Shown here: one piece after another, positions 37,366-50,372 of the stretch
Layout of the letters: the number at the start of each line of letters is the position of its first letter
Position numbering within the stretch: position 1 is the stretch's first letter
Assembly: GCA_003223135.1 (NCBI GenBank)
Contig: QHXX01000029.1
Coordinates: 36,674 to 100,673 of the forward strand
Source: Acidobacteriota bacterium
Lineage (GTDB): Bacteria; Acidobacteriota; Polarisedimenticolia; Gp22-AA2
Reading direction: 5' to 3'
DNA: 64,000 bases
Position numbers and translations under genes: made by a program
The notes under the pieces: model-generated
What the model was told of the DNA's origin: nothing
Databases searched by the model: none
The model's input: the letters and a program-made list of their open reading frames with translations, nothing else

Positions 37366-37414
37366 TCGCCGCCTCAACCGTGCACCTGGGCGGCGGTCGA
37401 GGAACCGGACGCCG

Positions 37415-38302
37415 ATGACACCCCTCATGAAGACCGATTTTCCCGGGCTCGAGCTCCTGGGACGCGGCAAGGTCCGGGACAACTATGACCTGGGGACCTC
37501 CCTGCTGATCGTCTCCACCGATCGGATCTCGGCGTTCGATCACATTCTGCCCAATGGCATTCCCGACAAGGGCAAGGTGCTGAACCAGATCTCGACCTTC
37601 TGGTTCGAGAAGACGGCCGGGCTGGTCCGCAACCACGTGCAGGAACATCGGGTGGAGCGGTTCCCCGAGCCGCTTCGCCGGCATGCCGACGTCCTGAGAG
37701 GACGTTCGGTCCTGGTGACGCGGCTCGACATGCTTCCGATCGAGTGTGTGGTGCGCGGCTACCTGGCGGGGTCGGGGTTCAAGGAATACCGCAAGACGGG
37801 AGCGGTGTGCGGCGTCAAGCTGGCGGCGGGTCTCGAGGAATCGTCCCGACTCCCCGAGCCGATCTTCACCCCCTCCACCAAGGCGGTGAGCGGGCACGAC
37901 GAGAACATTCCGTTCGCCAGGGTGGTGGACATGGTCGGGCGGTCGACGGCCGAGCAGGTGCGCGACCTGAGCCTGGCGATCTACGCGAAGGCGTGCGAGC
38001 ACGCCGAATCGCGCGGCATCATCATCGCCGACACCAAGTTCGAGTTCGGCCGCGACCGCGACGCGCTGGTCCTTGCCGACGAGGTCCTCACGCCCGATTC
38101 CTCGCGCTTCTGGCCGAAGGAAACCTACCGGCCGGGCCGCCCGCTGCCGTCCCTGGACAAGCAGTATGTGCGCGACTATCTCGAGTCGATCGGCTGGGAC
38201 AAGAACCCCCCGGCGCCGCGTCTTCCGGACGAAATCGTCGAGGGGACGCGCAAGCGCTATCTCGACCTCTTCACGAGACTGACCGGCCGGAGCCTCGAAT
38301 AG
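37415..38302 (+). CDS. purC: Phosphoribosylaminoimidazole-succinocarboxamide synthase
   Basis: Ligates aspartate to CAIR in purine synthesis. The 295-residue protein is of the longer, yeast-like class: L-G-R-G-K-V-R-D-N-Y, S-T-D-R-I-S-A-F-D, the R-G-Y-L-A-G-S-G-F substrate loop, and I-I-A-D-T-K-F-E-F-G with the metal-binding D-E-V-L-T-P-D-S-S-R-F. All expected active-site segments are present. ATG 37415 and ATG 37427 are both possible starts. No other pur gene is adjacent; guaB lies 5.3 kb away. Confidence 0.95.
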   Translation: MTPLMKTDFPGLELLGRGKVRDNYDLGTSLLIVSTDRISAFDHILPNGIPDKGKVLNQISTFWFEKTAGLVRNHVQEHRVERFPEPLRRHADVLRGRSVLVTRLDMLPIECVVRGYLAGSGFKEYRKTGAVCGVKLAAGLEESSRLPEPIFTPSTKAVSGHDENIPFARVVDMVGRSTAEQVRDLSLAIYAKACEHAESRGIIIADTKFEFGRDRDALVLADEVLTPDSSRFWPKETYRPGRPLPSLDKQYVRDYLESIGWDKNPPAPRLPDEIVEGTRKRYLDLFTRLTGRSLE

Positions 38303-38327
38303 GGAGCGGACCGGCGGCGGGCCGGCC

Positions 38328-39440
38328 TCAGAGACGGGCGGTCGGATCCGAGCCGGAGTCCTGCCCGGCTCCGAGGGCCGCGAGGGCGCGGCGTGATCGT
38401 TCCAGCGCCTTCTCCGAAAATCGGGCGCGGCGTCTCGGGCGCAGGAAGCGCGCCTTGAGGGCGTTAATTCTCTTCAGGGAGCGGTCGACTCGCCTCTCGT
38501 CGACCTCGCCGGTAAGTACTGCACCCAGCACTCCCTCGTAGGCCTCGAGGATCTTCTCCTCCGATCCGCAGAACATCAGCCCGTCGTTGCCCGCAGCCAG
38601 GGCAGCCAGGGCCTGGGCGGCGGCACCCTTCTCCTGTTCGACCGCCCCCATCTCGAGATCGTCAGTGACGACAAGGCCGCGGTATCCCAGCCGGCGGCGA
38701 AGGAGACCTTCGATGACGGCCCGCGACAGGGTGGCCGGCCCGGGGGGCTCTTCCTGGAGCGCGGAGTAGTAGGCATGACCCGCCATCACGATTGGCAGCT
38801 GCCTTCGGAGTCGCCGGTAGGGGACAAGGTCCTCCCGCGTGAGCCGGGCGCGCGATTTCAAGATGACCGGCAGCGTCAGGTGAGTGTCGGCCCGGGCCGC
38901 ACCGAGCCCCGGAAAATGCTTGCCGACCGGGACCACGCCGGCTCGCAGATGCGTTTCGAGAAAAACCCGGGCCAGGCGGCAGACCGTCGCGGGATCCTCG
39001 CCGAAGGCGCGGTCACCGATGCCGTTTGCGGGATCCGGACCGGACAGGTCGAGGACCGGGGCCAGGTTCACGCTGAATCCGAGGCTTCGGAGGGCCCCGA
39101 CCATGGCGCCCGCCTGCTGTCCGACCGCCCTGGCTGCGGCTCTCCGGCGAGCCAGCGCGAGGTTCGGGGGGATGGGGCCGAGGATCGGCCTCAGGCGGTT
39201 CACCCTGCCGCCCTCCTGGTCCAGAGCAATGAAGGGAGGGATCCGCAGGAAACCGTTCAGGGCGTCATTCAGGGAGCGCACCTGCGGGGCGCTTTCGATA
39301 TTGCGGGCGAACAGGATGAGACCCCCGGGCCTCACCCGTTCCAGGAGCGACCTTAAGGGGGGCTCGAGGGCTGTGCCACGGAACCCGATCCAGAAGAGCT
39401 GACCGACCTTGTCCTCGAGCGACAGACCGTCCTTCGGCAT
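38328..39440 (-). CDS. nagZ: Beta-N-acetylhexosaminidase, glycoside hydrolase family 3
   Basis: A 370-residue GH3 enzyme that removes N-acetylglucosamine from muropeptides during cell-wall recycling in the cytoplasm. It shows the substrate-lysine motif G-K-H-F-P-G-L-G, the NagZ-specific acid/base loop R-A-D-T-H-L-T-L-P, and the nucleophile in V-V-T-D-D-L-E-M. There is no signal peptide, as expected for NagZ. The start at 39440 lies 8 bases after the -10 box, so the mRNA should be leaderless, and an upstream extension of 27 residues can be excluded. Confidence 0.9.
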   Translation of the reverse strand: MPKDGLSLEDKVGQLFWIGFRGTALEPPLRSLLERVRPGGLILFARNIESAPQVRSLNDALNGFLRIPPFIALDQEGGRVNRLRPILGPIPPNLALARRRAAARAVGQQAGAMVGALRSLGFSVNLAPVLDLSGPDPANGIGDRAFGEDPATVCRLARVFLETHLRAGVVPVGKHFPGLGAARADTHLTLPVILKSRARLTREDLVPYRRLRRQLPIVMAGHAYYSALQEEPPGPATLSRAVIEGLLRRRLGYRGLVVTDDLEMGAVEQEKGAAAQALAALAAGNDGLMFCGSEEKILEAYEGVLGAVLTGEVDERRVDRSLKRINALKARFLRPRRRARFSEKALERSRRALAALGAGQDSGSDPTARL

Positions 39441-39448
39441 CGGCCCGT

Positions 39449-39477
39449 ACTCTAATCGATGGGGGCGCACCCCGCAA
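39449..39477 (-). promoter_or_regulatory. nagZ promoter, leaderless geometry
   Basis: On the minus strand, TTGCGG (39472-39477), a 17-base spacer and TAGAGT (39449-39454). The ATG at 39440 follows after 8 bases. Beyond it, the 240 bases to the next promoter are AT-richer than their surroundings but show no gene. Confidence 0.65.
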
Positions 39478-39717
39478 GGCAAGCCCGCCGAGGCGAGCAC
39501 CTTCGATGACAATCGTGTCATGGAGCTTGACGCGCGTTGATCGAGAAGCTAGATTGACGACGTAGATATGTGAAATGTGTGATTTGCATTACGCATGCTT
39601 GGAAGTGACTACACGAGGGGTTTGACAGGAGGTAGGAAAAGAGGGCAGTAATCCAGATCTGGCGTCCCTAAGGGTCGATGCCCCCATATCTTGTGGCAGC
39701 TTTCGCGGCCGGATTTC

Positions 39718-39746
39718 TTGACTTGCCCGAAAGCCGATGGTAGCAT
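39718..39746 (+). promoter_or_regulatory. Promoter of the M23 peptidase gene
   Basis: TTGACT (39718-39723), a 17-base spacer and TAGCAT (39741-39746). The leader to the ATG at 39788 is about 35 bases. Confidence 0.7.
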
Positions 39747-39787
39747 CGGCAGCTTTTCTCAACGCCAAATCCGGGGGGGACACGGTG

Positions 39788-40687
39788 ATGAACAAAAAGT
39801 TCTACACCATCATGATTGTCCCGCATGCCGCCGCGAAGTTCCGGCGCATCAAGATCTCCAAGAACTTCCTCATCGCGGCGGGCTGCTTCCTCGGGCTCGT
39901 GTTCACGGCCGGTCTCATGTTCCCTCATTATCTGCTTCGCTCGAGTCAGCTCTCCGCCAACCTCCAGAGGCTGTCCCTGGAGAACCAGGAACTCAGGAAG
40001 GCCAACGAGAAATTCGACGAGTCACTGGCCGATCTCCGGACCCGGCTTGCGGAGTTCGAGACCAAGGCCACCAAGTTCGCCATGATGGCGGGCGTGGACG
40101 ACCCGCAGTCCCAGCAGCTGGCGGCCGGCGGCAGTTCCTTCGATCTGAAGGGTCTCTCGCCGAAGGCCTCGCAAGCCGTCATCGAGTCGGAGATCACCAC
40201 CCTCAAGGAGCGCTCGGGAGCGCTTCAGGACACCTTCCGCGTCCTCGACATGGCCTTCCAGAAGCAGTCGCTGATGCTGTCGTCCACGCCGAGCATCTAC
40301 CCGGTCCACGGACTTCTGGGCAACGGCTACGGCTGGCGACGTGACCCCTTCACCGGCATGCGCGACTTCCATCAGGGTCTCGACCTGGTGGCGCCCATCG
40401 GGACCAAGGTCATCGCCCCCGCCGACGGGATCGTCACCAAGGTCGGTCCAAGCGGAGGGTTCGGCAATTCGGTCTTCATTTCCCACGGCTACGGGATCAT
40501 CACCCGTTACGGCCACCTCGCTTCTTACAACGTCCGGGTCGGGCAGCGGGTCAAGCGGGGCGACGTCATCGCCACGGTCGGCACGACCGGCCGCAGCACC
40601 GGGCCGCACCTGCACTACGAACTCCTGGTGCACCAGCGCAACGTCGACCCGATCAAGTACATCTTGGAAGAATACAGGACGTTCTAA
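39788..40687 (+). CDS. Membrane-anchored M23 (LytM) metallopeptidase
   Basis: A 299-residue protein. A short basic N-terminus precedes one transmembrane helix (about residues 20-42), a coiled coil (about 55-105) and a C-terminal M23 domain. The zinc ligands are intact: H-Q-G-L-D-L supplies His and Asp, and H-L-H-Y-E supplies the H-x-H pair. It should therefore be an active peptidoglycan endopeptidase rather than an EnvC-like activator. The coiled coil resembles that of MepM-type proteins anchored to the inner membrane. It lies directly before secA but with its own promoter. Confidence 0.9.
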   Translation: MNKKFYTIMIVPHAAAKFRRIKISKNFLIAAGCFLGLVFTAGLMFPHYLLRSSQLSANLQRLSLENQELRKANEKFDESLADLRTRLAEFETKATKFAMMAGVDDPQSQQLAAGGSSFDLKGLSPKASQAVIESEITTLKERSGALQDTFRVLDMAFQKQSLMLSSTPSIYPVHGLLGNGYGWRRDPFTGMRDFHQGLDLVAPIGTKVIAPADGIVTKVGPSGGFGNSVFISHGYGIITRYGHLASYNVRVGQRVKRGDVIATVGTTGRSTGPHLHYELLVHQRNVDPIKYILEEYRTF

Positions 40688-40701
40688 CCCGCCGGCCGGC
40701 T

Positions 40702-40729
40702 TTGACTTCGCGCTTCGTTCTGCTATAGT
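40702..40729 (+). promoter_or_regulatory. secA promoter with 140-base structured leader
   Basis: TTGACT (40702-40707), a 16-base spacer and TATAGT (40724-40729), preceded by TGC (extended -10). The long leader holds two palindromes: CCCTGG/CCAGGG around 40801-40836 and CCCCCCGCGGGGGG (40843-40856). Neither ends in a T run. Confidence 0.7.
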
Positions 40730-40878
40730 TCGGTGCAGGCGGCCGGGCCCTGAAGCGGCCTTCGAGCGGGTCCCGGCGAGGCCGCGCCGGGCGCGGCGAT
40801 CCCTGGATTCGATCCCTCCACAGTTCGCTCCCAGGGTCGAGGCCCCCCGCGGGGGGCGGAGGTCGTCACCTACACCCG

Positions 40879-43578
<2,700 letters not shown>

Positions 43579-43583
43579 AATGA

Positions 43584-45080
<1,497 letters not shown>

Positions 45081-45086
45081 GCGCCC

Positions 45087-45515
45087 TCAGCGTCGGTCCT
45101 CGATGGTGATCTCGCGCTCGTTCGCTCCGCGGTCGGTCAGGCGCACGGTGATCGCGCGCTCTGGTCGATACGGTCCCAGGCGCTCCGCCCATTCCACCAC
45201 GGCGACGCCATCGCCTCCCAGGATCTCCTCCAGCCCGAGCTCCTCAAGGTCTCCGGGCCGGTCGATACGGTAAAGGTCGACGTGATACACCGTCTCGCGG
45301 CCGACGTAGCGATTCACCAGGGTGAACGAAGGGGAACGCACGTGCTCTTCGTCCACGCCCAGCCCTTGGGCAAGACCGCGGGCGAAGACCGTCTTCCCCA
45401 TGCCGAGATCCCCGAACAGGAGGACGACGTCGCCGGCGTGCAGGGATCGCGCCAGCGCCTCGCCCCGGGCGCGCGTTTGGGCTTCGGAACGCGTGATCAC
45501 CGTCCGCGACGGCAT
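45087..45515 (-). CDS. tsaE: tRNA t6A-synthesis ATPase TsaE
   Basis: A 142-residue P-loop protein needed, with TsaB, TsaC and TsaD, for threonylcarbamoyl-adenosine in tRNAs that read ANN codons. It has Walker A G-D-L-G-M-G-K-T-V, switch-like S-P-S-F-T-L-V-N-R-Y and H-V-D-L-Y-R-I, and the C-terminal V-V-E-W-A-E-R-L-G. Its length is typical. It follows a GNAT gene and the NAD(P)H-hydrate repair gene on the same strand, a neighbourhood often seen for tsaE in bacteria. Confidence 0.93.
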   Translation of the reverse strand: MPSRTVITRSEAQTRARGEALARSLHAGDVVLLFGDLGMGKTVFARGLAQGLGVDEEHVRSPSFTLVNRYVGRETVYHVDLYRIDRPGDLEELGLEEILGGDGVAVVEWAERLGPYRPERAITVRLTDRGANEREITIEDRR

Positions 45516-45523
45516 CGGGCGAT

Positions 45524-46183
45524 TCAGACGAGCTGGAGTTCCATGAGCACCGGTTGGGGCATGAGGTCGCGGTGCTGCCGGAACAGGCGGGGGAGGGGAC
45601 GGACCGTCGCGAATCCGGCACGCTCGTACAGCGAGCGGGCCCTGCTGTTGGCGATCAGCCGGACCTGCTTCAGGTGTCGACGACGCCCGACTTCGATCGC
45701 TTCCTGGATCAGGTGCAGGCCGATGCCGCGGGCCCGGAGGCTCGGATCCACCCCCACGGAGGCGAGGTACAGGACGTCGCCGCGCGGGTTGTGCGAGGCG
45801 GACGGCAGGATCCGCTCGTACTCCAGGTAGGAACGCGGGAAGTCGCGCGTCCACAGCAGTCCGTTGGTCAGCCCGACGATCTGGGGCGCCTGCCCCGGGC
45901 GCTGCAGCTCCGCGAGCAGAAACGCCTCGGGCAACGCAAACAGACGCCTCTGCAGCTCGTTCAGCGAAGCGCCCAGCCGACCCCATACGCGCCGTTCGAC
46001 CAGCGTCGCTTCCTCCAGGTCGTCGGGCCGGGCCGGACGGATCACCACCCGCAGGATCGCCGGGCGGGCGGCGACCGCGCCCATCCCCCGGGCGGGCGCG
46101 CGCAGCGGCGCGCCTCCGGCGAGGGAATTCGCCTGGTTCGACGTGCGCTGGCTCGACGTTGTCGTCCCCTGGTTCTCCTTCAT
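45524..46183 (-). CDS. GNAT-family N-acetyltransferase
   Basis: A 219-residue protein. Residues 1-45 are a Ser/Thr/Asn- then Ala-rich tail without predicted structure. The GNAT domain follows, with the acetyl-CoA loop in V-D-P-S-L-R-A-R-G-I-G-L-H-L-I and the late tyrosine segment S-L-Y-E-R-A-G-F. The substrate is unknown. Its place beside tsaE recalls RimI, but it lacks the compact size of RimI and has the long N-terminal tail. The start overlaps the upstream stop (ATGA). Confidence 0.82.
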   Translation of the reverse strand: MKENQGTTTSSQRTSNQANSLAGGAPLRAPARGMGAVAARPAILRVVIRPARPDDLEEATLVERRVWGRLGASLNELQRRLFALPEAFLLAELQRPGQAPQIVGLTNGLLWTRDFPRSYLEYERILPSASHNPRGDVLYLASVGVDPSLRARGIGLHLIQEAIEVGRRRHLKQVRLIANSRARSLYERAGFATVRPLPRLFRQHRDLMPQPVLMELQLV

Positions 46184-47778
46184 CCGGTCCTCCGGGCACT
46201 GCGAGCGTCGGTCCGTTCGTTGGCCCGCGGGGGCTTCAGACGCAGGAGCGCCGCGGGGAAAGACCTCAAGATATCGCGGGCGATGAGCGGAGCCTCGCCG
46301 ACCTCCGCGGCCGCCAGGTCGCCGGCCAGGCCATGCAGGTACACACCCAGCCTGGCCGCCGCCGACACCTCGATCCCCTGGGCCAGCAGGCCCACCACGA
46401 GGCCGGTCAGGACGTCGCCGGACCCACCGGTGGCCATCCCGGGATTGCCGGTCGGGTTCACATGCACCTTGCCTGCGGGTGTCGCGACCAGGCTCCGGTA
46501 TCCCTTCAGGACCAGATGACAGTGGTGCGTCCGCGCGAATGCGCGCGCCAGCGGCAGCCGCCGGGACTGCACCTCGCGGCTGGAGGTCCCGAGCAGCCGC
46601 CCCATCTCCCCCGGGTGCGGCGTCAGGATGAGCGGGCGCTTCCTGCCGGACAGGAGGCTCCCGTCCCCCGCGAAGGCGTTCACCCCGTCGGCGTCGAGGA
46701 CGACCGGCACGCGCGCCCGGCGGACCACCTCGCGGACGAGCCGCGTCGTCTCGGGATGGGTGGTCAATCCAGGGCCGATGGCGACCGCCTGCTTTCCTTC
46801 CAGGAGAGCCAGAAGTCGGGGCAGCCCGGATTCGGCCAGGGTCCCGTCTGCCGTCTCGGGTAGGCCCTCGGTCATCACCTCCATGGCCCGGGAGACGAAG
46901 CCGGCCTGCAGCCCCCGGGGCACGGCCGCCGTCACCAGCCCGCAGCCTGCGCGCAGGGCCCCGAGCGCCGCCAGACGCGCCGCCCCTCCTTTGCCGCGCG
47001 ATCCGGCGATCACCAGCGCGTGGCCGTAGTCGCCCTTGTGGCTGTCCGATCGGCGCTTCGGGAGCAGGGGCGCCAGCTCCCCAGGCTGCAGGAGATCGAG
47101 GTCGGCCCCTTCGGCAGCGACCGCCTCGTTCGGAAGACCGATGTCGACGACGTGCACGCGGCCGCACATTTCTTCGGCGGGCGGGAGGACGTGGGGCAGC
47201 TTGGGTCGGACGAACGTGACAGTGTGGTCCGCCCGGATGCACGGCCCGGGGATATCGTGGGTGTCGCCCGACAGACCGCTGGGAACGTCGATCGCCACGA
47301 CGACGGCGCGCGCGTCATTCACGTCCTCGATGACCGACGCGAGGAGGCCCTCCACGGGGCGCGACAGCCCGGTCCCCAGAATTCCATCCACGATCAGATC
47401 GCTCCTCTCCAGGAGTTCCCGGGCCGCCCTCCACTCGCCCTTGCCCGTGACTTCGCGGGGCGCTTCACCGAGCCGCTCCAGGGCCCTGAGGTTAATGGCG
47501 GCGCTTCCGTGCACGTCCCGCCTGTGGCCGAACAGGATGGCGGTGAAGGGGATGCCCTGATTGTGCAGGTGCCGCGTCAGGACGAAAGCGTCGCCCCCGT
47601 TGTTCCCCCTTCCGCATAGAACAAGAATGGCGCGCGATTTCAGATCGCCGTCGATGCGCTGCAGCGTCTCCAGCACTCTCAGCCCGGCGTTCTCCATCAG
47701 GACGATTTCGGGAACACCGAACTTCCTGGCGGCGCGCCGGTCGATGCGACGCATCTGCTGCGAGGTCAGGACTTCCAC
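46180..47778 (-). CDS. nnr: Bifunctional NAD(P)H-hydrate epimerase and dehydratase
   Basis: A 532-residue fusion that repairs damaged NADH and NADPH. The N-terminal YjeF_N domain (about 1-215) has C-G-R-G-N-N-G-G-D-A-F and D-G-I-L-G-T-G-L-S, acting as the epimerase. The C-terminal carbohydrate-kinase-like domain has H-K-G-D-Y-G-H, T-P-H-P-G-E-M, N-P-T-G-N-P-G-M-A-T-G-G-S-G-D-V-L-T-G, acting as the ADP-dependent dehydratase. The GTG start lies 26 bases after the -10 box. It heads the operon nnr, GNAT, tsaE. Confidence 0.94.
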   Translation of the reverse strand: MEVLTSQQMRRIDRRAARKFGVPEIVLMENAGLRVLETLQRIDGDLKSRAILVLCGRGNNGGDAFVLTRHLHNQGIPFTAILFGHRRDVHGSAAINLRALERLGEAPREVTGKGEWRAARELLERSDLIVDGILGTGLSRPVEGLLASVIEDVNDARAVVVAIDVPSGLSGDTHDIPGPCIRADHTVTFVRPKLPHVLPPAEEMCGRVHVVDIGLPNEAVAAEGADLDLLQPGELAPLLPKRRSDSHKGDYGHALVIAGSRGKGGAARLAALGALRAGCGLVTAAVPRGLQAGFVSRAMEVMTEGLPETADGTLAESGLPRLLALLEGKQAVAIGPGLTTHPETTRLVREVVRRARVPVVLDADGVNAFAGDGSLLSGRKRPLILTPHPGEMGRLLGTSSREVQSRRLPLARAFARTHHCHLVLKGYRSLVATPAGKVHVNPTGNPGMATGGSGDVLTGLVVGLLAQGIEVSAAARLGVYLHGLAGDLAAAEVGEAPLIARDILRSFPAALLRLKPPRANERTDARSARRTG

Positions 47779-47804
47779 GGCCGTGGCTCCCCGGGGAGTG
47801 GCTC

Positions 47805-47833
47805 ACTTTACACAGGTAGGGGGTCGGAATCAA
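47805..47833 (-). promoter_or_regulatory. Promoter of the nnr-GNAT-tsaE operon
   Basis: On the minus strand, TTGATT (47828-47833), a 17-base spacer and TAAAGT (47805-47810). Confidence 0.6.
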
Positions 47834-47840
47834 GGGACGG

Positions 47841-47942
47841 CCGGCCGCAGCGCGTCGCGGGACCGGGCACGGCTGCGGGGTGCCGATCGATTATCCGGCG
47901 GCCTCGCCTTGCCTCCGGGGTCCTGCGCCGCGCTGCGGCCGG
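47841..47942. repeat. Inverted-repeat element, copy B
   Basis: Perfect 14-base arms, CCGGCCGCAGCGCG (47841-47854) and its complement (47929-47942), flank 74 bases. It shares conserved ends and spacing with copy A at 16291-16401. It lies between the divergent promoters of nnr and aroC. A small hairpin CGAAC/GTTCG follows at about 47960-47980. Confidence 0.7.
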
Positions 47943-47989
47943 ACCGGGACCCGGTCAGCGAACGCCGGCGCCTGGTTCGGCGACTGGCG

Positions 47990-48019
47990 TTGACAGTGCC
48001 GCGAGGGGTCTAGGATAAT
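47990..48019 (+). promoter_or_regulatory. aroC promoter
   Basis: A consensus TTGACA (47990-47995), an 18-base spacer and GATAAT (48014-48019); the overlapping TAGGAT (48011-48016) is at 15 bases. The leader is about 65 bases. Confidence 0.7.
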
Positions 48020-48089
48020 CGCCACCCGATCCGACTCTCGCTCCGTCTCTCTCGATACTCTGCTCGGTGAAACTCATGAGGTGTCTGGC

Positions 48090-49259
48090 GTGTTGCGGTT
48101 CTTGACGGCGGGGGAGTCGCACGGGCCGGCGCTTGTCGGCATCCTGGACGGGATGCCGGCCGGGTTGCCGCTTCTGGCCTCGGACATCGATTTCGAGCTG
48201 AAGCGGCGACAGCACGGCTACGGGCGAGGCGGGCGGATGAAGATCGAGCAGGACCGCGTCGAGATCCTCTCGGGCGTCCGCCACGGACGGACGCTGGGCA
48301 GCCCCATCGCGCTCCGAATCGCCAACCGCGACTGGGCCAACTGGCAGAAGGCGATGGCGATCGAGCCGATCGAGATCGCGGAGCAGGAGCGCAAGAGGGT
48401 CACCCGCCCGCGGCCGGGCCACGCCGACCTTGCCGGGGCCCTGAAGCATGACGCGGACGACGCGCGCGACATCCTGGAGCGGGCCTCGGCGCGGGAGACC
48501 ACCGCCCGCGTGGCGGTCGGGGCGGTGTGCAAGAAGTTCCTCCGCGAGTTCGACGTGCACGTGGCGAGCCACACCGTGGCGCTGGGGTCGGCTGGCCTGC
48601 CGGCGGGGGCCGAGGTGGCCTGGGACCGGATCCTGGCGGCGGAGGGGTCGCCGCTGCGTTGCGCCGACAAGGCGACCGAGCAGTCGATGATCGAGGAGAT
48701 CGATCGCGCCATGCAGGCCCGCGACTCCGTGGGCGGCTCCTTCCAGGTGGTGGCGCGGGGCGTGCCGGCCGGTCTCGGGAGCCACCGCCACTGGGACCTG
48801 CGCCTGAATGCCCGCCTGGCGGCGGCACTTTGCTCGATTCAGTCGATCAAGGCGATCGCGGTGGGGGACGGCTTCGAGGCGGCCGGAAAGATGGGCTCGG
48901 AGTTCCACGACGAGATCCATTACGACAAGGAGACACGGCGCTTCTACCGCACGAGCAACCACGCCGGCGGCATCGAGGGTGGCATCAGCAACGGCGAGGA
49001 GATTCGCGTGCGCGTCTACGTCAAGCCGCTGTCCACGCTGCCGAAGGCCCTGCACAGCGTCGATCTAAAATCGAAGGAGGAGTTCCAGGCGCAGGTCGAG
49101 CGCACCGATGTCTCGGCGATCGCCGCGGCGGGGGTCGTGGGCGAGGCGATGGCGGCGTTCGTCCTGGCGGAGGCGTTCCTGGAGAAGTTCGGCGGCGACT
49201 CGATCAAGGAGATCACCCGCAACTTTCTCGGCTATATCGAGCAGCTGCGAAACTACTGA
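48090..49259 (+). CDS. aroC: Chorismate synthase
   Basis: The last enzyme of the shikimate pathway, making chorismate from EPSP with reduced FMN. At 389 residues it shows L-R-F-L-T-A-G-E-S-H-G-P, the R-P-G-H-A-D motif, R-E-T-x-A-R-V-A-V-G, and the C-terminal G-G-I-x-x-G-x-S-N-G. GTG 48090 is preferred over GTG 48081 because GAGGTG lies 6 bases before it and the family starts at this point. No other aro gene is nearby. Confidence 0.96.
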   Translation: MLRFLTAGESHGPALVGILDGMPAGLPLLASDIDFELKRRQHGYGRGGRMKIEQDRVEILSGVRHGRTLGSPIALRIANRDWANWQKAMAIEPIEIAEQERKRVTRPRPGHADLAGALKHDADDARDILERASARETTARVAVGAVCKKFLREFDVHVASHTVALGSAGLPAGAEVAWDRILAAEGSPLRCADKATEQSMIEEIDRAMQARDSVGGSFQVVARGVPAGLGSHRHWDLRLNARLAAALCSIQSIKAIAVGDGFEAAGKMGSEFHDEIHYDKETRRFYRTSNHAGGIEGGISNGEEIRVRVYVKPLSTLPKALHSVDLKSKEEFQAQVERTDVSAIAAAGVVGEAMAAFVLAEAFLEKFGGDSIKEITRNFLGYIEQLRNY

Positions 49260-49284
49260 GCCGCCGCCGGAAACGGGGCGACGC

Positions 49285-50337
49285 TCAGGTGGAGCGCGGG
49301 CGCTCGTGGCGCTCCAGATCGCGCGCCGCCGGAAGGCCCCGCAGCCCGGGCGCCAGAAGCGCTGCGCGCAGGATCGCCTCCTCCATGGCCTGGATTGCCA
49401 GCGTTCCGACGATGAGCGGATCGGTGCGCAGGTCGCCACGCGACAGACAGAAGATGACGTCCCCGTCGAAGCGCGTCCAGACGGGGTCGATGCAGCGCGC
49501 GTAGGCGATCTGTGTCATCCGCGCCACCGCGGTCGCTTCGATTTTGGTGAGCCGGGCGTTCGTGGCGACGACACCCAGGGTCGTGGACGGTGGCGGCGCG
49601 CCGCCGCGGCGCCGATCGGGGTCGGTCGACGATTCGCGCAGCCCAGGTCCCGCCGCACGGTCGAATCCGCCTCGAAGGATCGCCTGCGTCGTGCCGGTCC
49701 GCCGCGTTCCGCGCGGGGAGTCGCGCAACCCCGCCACGATCTCCCCGCTGGAGGGGTCGATCACGTCGCCCCAGGCGTTCACGACGGTCAGGGCGCCCAC
49801 GACGAGCGGGCCCTTGCTCCGGGACGCCGAGCCGAGCCCGGACTTCATGGCGCGGCCGATTCCACGCAGCTTGCCGACGCTGGCCCCGGTCCCCGCGCCG
49901 ACGTTACCCTGCGTGATCGGGCGGTGGCTGGCGGCCCGGCAGGCCTTGCGGGCCATGCCGGCGGTGGGACGAGCGCGCGGGCTGCCCACGGAAAGATCGA
50001 AGATGATGGCCGCCGTGACGATCGGCACGATGGCCTCACCGACCCGAAATCCCACGCCGCGCTTCTCGAGGAAGGACATCACGCCGGAAGCCGCGTCGAG
50101 CCCGTAGGCGCTGCCGCCGGACAGAAGGACCGCGTGCACGACCGGCACCAGGTGGGAGGGCTCGCAGGGCCCGGGATCGCGCAACCCGGCGGCGAGCCCG
50201 CGGACGTCCAGACCCGGGACCGCGCCGTCGCCGCAGAGGATGACGGTGCAGCCCGTCAGGCCCCGGCTGTCCGTCGCGTGGCCCACGCGAAATCCGGGAA
50301 CGTCGGTCAGGCTCGTCACGCGCGGGTCGGCCGCCAT
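49285..50337 (-). CDS. P1-family (DmpA-like) aminopeptidase
   Basis: A 350-residue N-terminal-nucleophile hydrolase of peptidase family P1 (DmpA/BapA). Family features are D-V-P-G-F-R-V-G-H, L-S-G-G-S-A-Y-G-L-D-A-A, G-N-V-G-A-G-T-G-A and S-T-T-L-G-V-V-A-T-N-A, the last being where the precursor is expected to cleave itself to free a Ser/Thr nucleophile. Substrates range from D-amino-acid amides to beta-peptides, and the target here is unknown. ATG 50337 is chosen because it lies 8 bases after an extended -10 box that would otherwise be inside the gene. Confidence 0.87.
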   Translation of the reverse strand: MAADPRVTSLTDVPGFRVGHATDSRGLTGCTVILCGDGAVPGLDVRGLAAGLRDPGPCEPSHLVPVVHAVLLSGGSAYGLDAASGVMSFLEKRGVGFRVGEAIVPIVTAAIIFDLSVGSPRARPTAGMARKACRAASHRPITQGNVGAGTGASVGKLRGIGRAMKSGLGSASRSKGPLVVGALTVVNAWGDVIDPSSGEIVAGLRDSPRGTRRTGTTQAILRGGFDRAAGPGLRESSTDPDRRRGGAPPPSTTLGVVATNARLTKIEATAVARMTQIAYARCIDPVWTRFDGDVIFCLSRGDLRTDPLIVGTLAIQAMEEAILRAALLAPGLRGLPAARDLERHERPRST

Positions 50338-50345
50338 GGTCGCGT

Positions 50346-50354
50346 ATGCTAACA
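50346..50354 (-). promoter_or_regulatory. Extended -10 of the P1 peptidase gene, leaderless geometry
   Basis: On the minus strand, TGTTAGCAT (TAGCAT at 50346-50351) with no good -35 box. The ATG at 50337 follows after 8 bases. On the plus strand the same bases read TATGCT, a possible -10 for the divergent gene. Confidence 0.5.
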
Positions 50355-50372
50355 TGCGATGAGCGGAGGCTC

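Noticed and set aside
40843..40856. The palindrome CCCCCCGCGGGGGG before secA as an intrinsic terminator
   Set aside because: No T run follows, and it lies within the leader of an essential gene.
47841..47942. Inverted-repeat copy B as a transcription terminator between nnr and aroC
   Set aside because: The genes on either side are divergent, so there is no transcript end to terminate, and there is no T run.
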